The notes below the pieces were generated by a model. It was not told the origin of the DNA, made no database searches, and was given only the letters and a program-made list of their open reading frames with translations. This document shows positions 49,002-64,000 of a stretch of DNA of 64,000 nt, piece after piece. Where the stretch lies: positions 18,745,704 through 18,809,703 of the forward strand of contig NC_092188.1 in the NCBI RefSeq assembly GCF_043641665.1. Reading direction: 5' to 3'. The stretch's first letter is position 1; each line of letters starts with the position of its first letter. A program made the translations under genes and the position numbers. This stretch comes from Enoplosus armatus. Lineage: Eukaryota > Chordata > Actinopteri > Centrarchiformes > Enoplosidae.

Positions 49002-51334
49002 ATACACAGACAGAGGACACACATGTTCTCTCTCAGTCTCAACCAGGAAATAGCTTTTACTCAAAAAACACAAGAAATACAGATAGTAAGTAAGAGAGAG
49101 GGAGTCTTTTGGCTCTCAGTAGAAAGTTTGTGCCACTGAAGACCAATATCAAGATTCCCAGCTGGGAAAATCTGCACAGTAGAAGTGAGCAAGGTGTGCC
49201 CTTCTTTTCCTCACGTCTGATGTCTGTGAACGCCAAAGCAATGTCTCCGAACAGCTCCTGCTGCTCAGTGACAAACTGCTTGAATTGTGTGCGAATTAAG
49301 TAATTAATAGTATAAGTTTTAATTAGCAGATTTGAATTCTCTTCATTTTCAGAGTTGAAGCCACACTGCTTTCTTTTGTTTTCGCCTCAATAGCAGCCTC
49401 TCAGCTCACTGTTAATGTTTGTGATATCCACATATGGACCTTTAAAATCAGGTGTACTCTTCATTATTCTCATCAGCTTTAGATTTTAAACAAGAAAATA
49501 GCATTAATCAACCTAACATACTGTTAAAACAGCAATGTATCCTTACACCACTAACCAAAAATGTGTCCTTAACTCATCTGCCTGGTTAACTGAGAACCTG
49601 ATCTTAGTCAGCACGGTTGGACGAGGCTCAAAAAGACATGTAATTTTGTCTGCTGCCACTAGACGGGGTGAGAGATGGGGGGGGGGGGGCAAACGCCTGC
49701 CCATAATAACCACCAGACATGACTCATTCAGCGTGGAATACCACAGCAGCCACAGACAGGTCTCTGGCAGACAAGGAGCAGAAATCCGACCCTGCAGCCG
49801 AGTTTGTGAATGGGACAGGAATGAGCAAAACCAGGGTAGATTTAATAGAGCTCCAATAGGTTTCAAAGATTTAGGAGTTTTAAAAATTCATCAAGTGTTT
49901 GGTTTGGCTTATTTATGAAAGTCAAGTGTCTGAGTGGTTAAATACCGTGTGTTTTATTGATAAGATGTATCAGTTTAACGAAGGAGAAACTCCTCTCTCT
50001 CTCTCACACTTTCTTTTTATTTCTCTTTTTTAATTCCCCGTTGGTTCAATGATTCTCTTGGCAAAAATCCCGCTCATCAAGTCATCATGTAGAGCTCCTT
50101 GAGGACGGCACAGGAACAACATATCACCTTGTCAGAAATGATTGTAGCTCTGATCATCGTCATTCTTGCCCAGACTTCCCCCGTGGAGAGCACCACTCAA
50201 TTTGAAGACTAACACATGTTGGACAGTCAAATCATTATTTGCTTATGTGGAGTCCATCCAAGGCTGGAGGGCCTGGAGAGCCGTGAGTCTAATCTGTGGG
50301 CATAACATAGAAATAACATATTGCACAACTTAAAGTATGGCAGGGGAGCAAACTGCGAGCGGTCACATTACATGAAAACAGCAGGCAGGAAGTGTTTTGC
50401 AACAGCGGAAAATCTTCAGGTCCAGTCTGACCACCAGACGATCACACTTCATCTGGCCTGGAGGCTGCGGTCAGTGGATGGATACCTTCCCTACCGTAAG
50501 GGTTGGATACGCTGTCATACATTTGTCTATTTCTCCCTCTCACACTTTTTTCCATTCCTCTTCCTCTTTCTCTCTCCTCTGATAAACCTTAAACACTTAT
50601 CTTCTTTTAAACCATTCTCCTCTTTTTATTCTTTCTTCCTCCTTGTCCTCTCAACTTCCTCTGCCTCTCTGTCTTTTCCTTCTTTCCTCCCTAGCAACCT
50701 TACCTCATCGTGTTTTTGCCTCTTTCCCCCCCCCTTTCTCCTACCTTCCCCTTCAAACCCTCTCATTCCTCCCTCTCTCACCCTCTTTCTCTCTCTGTTT
50801 GTGGTCAGTCACACTTAATCTAGCTCCATCCATCTGTTTCTCTTCATTCGTTTAGTCCGGTCTGTTTTAGATTAAGATTACATCAGGCTTTGACCTATTA
50901 GAGTGCCGTGATCCTTTTGAAGTCATTCTGTGGTTACAGGTTAAGCTCAAAGCCCACCACTCTTCTTACTCAACATAATACAGACAGTATTTGGAGGGGG
51001 AAGGTTCTTAAAACTTTTCAGCCAGGGACCAAAATGACTTTTTTTCCCCTCAGGATCATTAAATCATACGAGCGTTCGTGTCATGTGGAGACCCACTAGA
51101 GGAGGGCCTGCGACCCATTTTGGGTCCCAACCCATAATCCAACCTAGCAATCTGTGAACTGGAATATATTGTTCATTCAAACTCATATCCTGAGGATTTT
51201 GATTATATTTTGAAGGTAACTTTCCCAACCGGAGGATTTCTGTTCCTTATTAGGGTTGCTGTTTAAAGTCGAGGTCGGATTCCCCACTATACATAATGCA
51301 GACCTCATGAACAAAATAGTGTTTTTTTTAAAAG

Positions 51335-51490
51335 GGCGTCCTGATAGCCTAATGCTTAAGGCACATGCCATATTACCACAACATCCATGGTTAAAACTCT
51401 GTTACATGTAATGCCCCTCTCTCTTTCCTTGTTTCCTGTATACCTCTATATTATCTATTAAAGGCGAAAATGCCAAAAAAACAAAAACAA
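51335..51490 (+). mobile_element. tRNA-derived SINE
   Basis: The head GGCGTCCTGATAGCCTAATG contains a pol III A-box-like word (TAGCCTAATGC). A degenerate B-box (GGTTAAAACTC) lies about 45 bp on. The body has CCCCTCTCTCTTTCCTTG and the tail ATTAAAGGCGAAAATGCC followed by A-rich sequence. I recognise this layout as a tRNA-derived SINE common in percomorph fishes. The decayed B box and diverged body suggest an old, inactive copy. It is not a functional tRNA because the stem pairing is lost. Confidence 0.75.
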
Positions 51491-52276
51491 ATATTGAGTC
51501 TTACCTTTTAACCAATTCTCATTAAAACCCTAAATATTCCTATTCTTTTTATAAGAAGAACAACAAAAAGAGGCATGCAGATCTAAAATCTTACAGGATA
51601 TCAAGCGGATATACATCCATGTTTCCTAACATCAGCATCGATCCCTTATATTGCACCTCTCCATCATTTCGGATCAGTCGGCTAATAAATAAAACGTCAG
51701 CATTCATTTCCAGATGTAGATCAAGATATCATCTCTGAACCCTTAAAGTGAACTCCCCCTTCTTTCCCTGACTTGGATGCCTTTGAATAGAGATTGACTG
51801 AAATGTTAAACTGTACATCATCATTACTCCTGGGTCAAAGCTGGGGTAAGTAGCCAATTGGCCGAGTCGTGATGCTAAACTGACATCTATTGGCCAAGTT
51901 GTGGCAGGGTAGGATGTTAAAGTCATTTAGACTCATCAGGCTAAGTGGACACAGTTGACTGAGAGGTCTCGAACCTCCCCACGTCTGGTTGTGGGTAGTT
52001 TTCTGTGCCAACAATTCTCAATTAAAGCAGTGGATGAGAGGACATCTGGGCTGCAGAGTCCATGTCTGCTTGACTTATGTATATTAATGCACGCCAACAG
52101 GCCTGAATTCATTTTACAAATGAACCATACATGTCTGTCTTTTTAACAATCAGTCAATCATGACAGTCAAAGTTTGCACCAATATTGTGACAATGTCAGA
52201 GTGGAGTGAAGACTGACTCACTTTTACAGTGCAGTAAATATGATCATTGAATATATTGATCAGGACGAATATTTGG

Positions 52277-52660
52277 TTAAAGCTGCACTCATCAATATTT
52301 TTACATGAACAAAGGGTCAAATGACTATGTGTAGTGTGAAAGGTGTCGCTCATAGAGATGAACCCTCAGAGAATTATCACCTGTCTTTGCAGCTCCTCTC
52401 AGCTCCATGAAGGGTTTTAGTGTTTTTCTGCTCATTGTTTTGGATTTACTGCCCTCAACTGTACTGTTTTGATTCACTCTCACCGCTCTCATCAGCATCA
52501 TTTCCAGTCACAGCACACAGCTGTTTTGAGCACACGAAACCAACGGTATACTACCTGCCCAGCACCAAACACAAAACAGACAAAATTAGCAACTAGCTGG
52601 TGGTGCATTTAGCATTTAAAGACCCAAATATTTTCCTCATGAGTTGGTGGACACAATAAT
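52277..52660 (+). repeat. Interspersed repeat family A, copy 3
   Basis: The longest of the three copies: TTAAAGCTGCACTCATC, AAATGACTATGTGTAGTG, GAGAATTATCACCTGTC, CTCTCACCGCTCTCATCAGC and TTAGCAACTAGCTGGTG in order. About 20 bp later, at 52680-52702, lies CCGAGAGTTAGATGAGAAG. This is a fragment of family B in reverse orientation. Confidence 0.65.
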
Positions 52661-53025
52661 ACTGAATGCGTTATACACCTGCCGAGAGTTAGATGAGAAG
52701 ACAAAGTGACAAAGTCGACTTATAGTCCAGCACATAACCACCCACCACCCCTCCAGCACATAACCCCAGACAAGAATGACACCAGGGTGACCTTAATTAA
52801 TGCTTCATTGAGACACTGAATGAATGGATAATGACATTCAGTCAGAAGAGACAATTGTAAAAGGTTACATGATCACAAGGATGTCACATTTTCACAATAA
52901 GCCAAAGTAGGAAACCAGAACTCATGATCTTAAAACACAGTTTCAGAGGGAGAAGTGGAACAAAGCGATGATAGAAAGAGATGAAAGTTCAAAAGATGGA
53001 GTATATAGGAAGGTAGCTGAAGTTA

Positions 53026-53205
53026 CTTCCTCCTCCTCCTCCTTCTGCCCCTTCCACTCCTCCTCCCATCTCCTACCGCCCTATTGTGATCACCATGCAA
53101 CTCTCATCGCTGTAAAAAAAATCACCCCCACCAGTGTTCGGGTCGCACGCATCCCTCAAACCTGTTCTGTCTGACTGACTGAGGTGAATGAAGATACTTT
53201 AAGGG
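53026..53205 (+). promoter_or_regulatory. Probable promoter and non-coding first exon of the Siglec gene
   Basis: A splice donor GGG|GTGAGTG at 53206 and the acceptor before the start-codon exon (near 53310) predict a non-coding exon ending at 53205. Just upstream, ACTTCCTCCTCCTCC is a reverse-strand GGAAGT-type ETS/PU.1-like motif. That would suit a leukocyte gene. I see no convincing TATA box, and the transcription start is unknown. Confidence 0.4.
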
Positions 53206-53326
53206 GTGAGTGCTTCACATTTAATCAGCTGGACGGTGTTTATCCTGATAAATGTTTTGTTCACCTCTCTGTCTCCCTGTGCTTTTCTCCTTCTCCGGTG
53301 ACATTACAGAGCTCGCGTCAGCGGAG

Positions 53327-61582
<8,256 letters not shown>

Positions 61583-61696
61583 CCAGGAGAAAAAAGGTAG
61601 ATCAGGTGTGACACTTTACAACTCTCAGTGTTGTCATTTACAAACCTCAGAGGAACTTTTCTTGTTGTTTTGTGTATTTTCTTTTACATGAAATGG

Positions 61697-61749
<53 letters not shown>

Positions 61750-62760
61750 TGTCAGTGTGTCAGCACTGTGATTACCCCAAACATAGTAGGACGCCCAAAA
61801 TGAAGGTTTTACAATAATCCAGCAAAGTTGTGCCTCTGAAAGAAAAACATGCCACAAAAAAGACTAAAAAAACAAGTTTAACATTCAGAGTTTACCTGTT
61901 TATATTAATAATGTACCAAATATGAAGAATGCCACTGCTGCAGAAACCAAACCCATGCAGGAATAAAGAACCAAAAAAAATGTTAACAGCTGGATGATAA
62001 TTGAATTATGATTATAAAATTGTAATCCAATAGTTTGCATTCAGTTGTGTTTCTGCTCTTGTTAATTCAAACTGTTCTACTCTCTGTCCGCTCCCACAGC
62101 TGAACAACACATCAGCCTTCCTCATGTGAACCAATCACTTTACTTCCATTCACCCAGAGAGGATTGTGGGACAGGAAACGACTGCTTGTGAACTCTTACG
62201 CTGTTCAGACATGTTGTTATGGATTCTCCACAGTTCACCAGACCATGAGGACAACATGTGGGCCAGGTGCTGACTGCGAGACCAGCTCCTAAACTGTGTT
62301 GCATGTCATTCCTTCTTTTTTTTAATGCATCTTACCGACTGTATGCTGCCTGATGAAGTGCAGAGGCTTCAAAGAAAATTCCACTGTTGGCCATTTTTCT
62401 TGCATTCACATCCATGACAATATGACTGGTTGCTATATGACACAGCTTCATTTACATCATCTGAAAAGTAATAACTGTTTGTATTCAAACATTATTGTTT
62501 CCAATGAAAAAGACATATTGGGGGGGGGGACTGTAGAAAATCATTTGATGTCCACACTGTATTCAACAGTCTTCTAAATTGTTAACAGGCTTATTTTGAT
62601 TGCTGACGCTGCAACATTTATTCAGTTGATATGGCTTGCTTCCATTAAATCAGTCTTTCCATTTATTCTGGAGTAAGCAAAGCCAGCAATAATGCAAAGT
62701 ACATGTTGTAGTTTGTTACACTGATGAAAAATAAAACCAACGCATCTTGTAGCTTGAATG
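61583..62760 (+). other. Siglec 3' untranslated region with a probable intron
   Basis: A donor AAAAAAG|GTAG occurs 14 nt past the stop (exon end 61596), and an acceptor CTCCCACAG precedes 62100. The 3' UTR is therefore probably split by a 503-bp intron. AATAAA at 62730-62735 is the likely polyadenylation signal. Another AATAAA at 61962-61967, inside the intron, would serve an unspliced form. A (TA)n run lies at 61701-61747. Confidence 0.55.
61701..61747. repeat. (TA)n microsatellite
   Basis: A perfect run of about 23 TA units inside the probable 3' UTR intron of the Siglec gene. Confidence 0.97.
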
Positions 62761-64000
62761 TGTGTTACAGTTTTGACAGCCTGTTGAGACTGAGGAAACT
62801 GTATGTCAGCGGTTAGATTAGATGGATTCATTAAAGGGTTTTGGATGAATTTAGACCAAATATAAATATCTGATTTTCACAGTAGCAAAGATTTTTTCAG
62901 GCTCTTACAGTCATTTGAATCAACCAAACATATGCCATATTAACTTAACTGCTTCTTTCATATCAGTAAAAGTGACTTACAGTGAATGTTATCTGTTTTG
63001 GTATGCTGAAGATATAAATTAAGACGTCCTGACAGATGTTTGGTTGTTTAGCAAGCATTGCTACCAAAACATATGGTGGCAATAAAGACCTGTTATCAAA
63101 AACAGCAACTTTGTTTTTCTGTGTTAAATCTATCGCCCATGTATGGGAGCCCGGAGAGGGAAAAAAAAGATTCTGCTGATCCAATTTTCTCTCCTGTGAA
63201 AAAAAGTTTTTTTCCTTAAAACATTTCATCTGTGATTTCAGTGGAAAAAAAACTTTTGCCAGGTGAAAAAAAGGTTTTCCAGGATCATTTCCTAAGTTTC
63301 TATGGTTTGGCAGGTGAAACTTTTTTTTGTCAGTGTTTGTAATACTTAAGTCGACCACAAGAGGCTGAAGCACACCACTACCCCACGTTCTAAATAGGAA
63401 TAAAAACGAATCAGAATACATTTCTAGCCAAGACAAAGAATGACAGTAAAAAAAAATTTCACCTATCCTTGAGTCATAAACACAGGAGAGAAAACACTTT
63501 GGATCAGAATTGGATTTTTCTCACTTGCCTCTCAGGGCTTCCGTACTACATACTAGTAATTTCAGTATCCAATTTGATAAATGTTCTCTTTCTCCTGCTT
63601 CCTCTATTTTTTTGTCTGTCTTCTCCTCTTTGTTTTTCTAATCTACTACTGATAATGAAATATTATTTAACCAGATTTTAATGAAAATAAATCAATTTAA
63701 ACTACTTATTTATTACAGATGTGGGATTGCACCATTTTACCCTACATATTTGGGAATTTTCACAATGACAATGATCAGCTCAAGAGGATGTTGCTACATT
63801 GGTGCGTTCATTTGTCCGTCTTTCAATCACAGCATCCTTACCACAGATCCCATGATCTTACCAAATGTGGGGAAATGAATCATTGCCGCTGACTGGCAAC
63901 AAACCTGCTGGTTAAACCTGAAAATAAGAACAAGCACACGATGGCTCTACAAATTCTACTTCTTCCATTTGTCGCAACACAATCTTGAAACCTCCATCTT
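62761..64000. other. Intergenic, no gene recognised
   Basis: AT-rich sequence after the Siglec gene. Repeated (G)TGAAAAAAAG / CTTTTTTTT words at about 63160-63330 make a loosely repetitive patch, and the 157-codon minus frame across it has no recognisable domain. I see nothing else. Confidence 0.6.

Larger units (their letters stand above)
36780..53025. other. Intergenic between scx and the Siglec gene
   Basis: The two genes are divergent: scx reads left from here and the Siglec gene reads right. I find no exon in these 16 kb. Contents: a partial CTCF-like motif at 38115-38126 (minus), repeat family A copies at 41310-41524 and 52277-52660, CAG, GA, CA, GT, CT and GGA microsatellites, a MITE-like block at 43205-43330, a perfect hairpin at 43520-43555, and a tRNA-derived SINE at 51335-51490. 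Long C/T-rich tracts lie at about 41840-41900 and 50520-50850. The frames at 41997-42837 are low-complexity artefacts. Confidence 0.6.

Noticed and set aside
51335..51410. Possible tRNA gene
   Set aside because: The A and B boxes are degenerate, the cloverleaf stems do not pair, and a SINE body with an A-rich tail follows. It is a SINE head.
62963..63436. 157-codon minus-strand frame after the Siglec gene
   Set aside because: Lys/Phe-rich translation of poly-A/T patches, without splice sites, domain or promoter.

Overview
The window is nuclear DNA from a ray-finned fish, most likely a percomorph (spiny-rayed) teleost. The evidence is spliced vertebrate genes with GT-AG introns, abundant CA/GT, CT/GA and GATA microsatellites, a tRNA-derived SINE and several interspersed repeat families that I recognise from percomorph genomes, and a fish-style CD22-like Ig receptor. 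There is no sign of bacterial, plasmid, phage or organellar organisation. Almost all short open frames are chance frames or frames opened by microsatellites.

Two protein-coding genes can be supported. (1) scleraxis (scx), a bHLH transcription factor of tendon and ligament progenitors, lies on the minus strand at 35183-36117. It has two coding exons and a 305-bp intron, and encodes 209 residues. (2) A Siglec-family, CD22-like inhibitory receptor lies on the plus strand. Its 17 coding exons span 53327-61582 and encode 646 residues: signal peptide, V-set domain with the sialic-acid-binding arginine, four C2-set domains, one transmembrane segment and a cytoplasmic tail ending in an ITIM. Both models were built from splice sites, codon phase and conserved residues. 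The reading frame stays open through all 17 Siglec exons and both scx exons.

Layout: 1-35 kb is a gene desert holding repeats, including a hAT-type non-autonomous transposon at 15370-16173 with a perfect 8-bp target-site duplication. Between about 22 and 31 kb are several repeat-poor, high-complexity blocks that look like candidate regulatory elements. 35-37 kb is scx, read leftward, with a TATA-like promoter near 36.77 kb. 37-53 kb is intergenic, with a perfect 14-bp hairpin, a SINE and repeat copies. 53-62.7 kb is the Siglec gene with its 5' and 3' untranslated parts. 62.7-64 kb holds nothing recognised.

The two genes have unrelated roles (mesenchymal development and leukocyte signalling) and point in opposite directions, back to back across about 16 kb. 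I see no operon, cluster or novel multi-gene system. The best leads are the well-preserved ligand-binding architecture of the fish Siglec, its unusual splice signals, the hAT element, and the possible regulatory domain beside scx.
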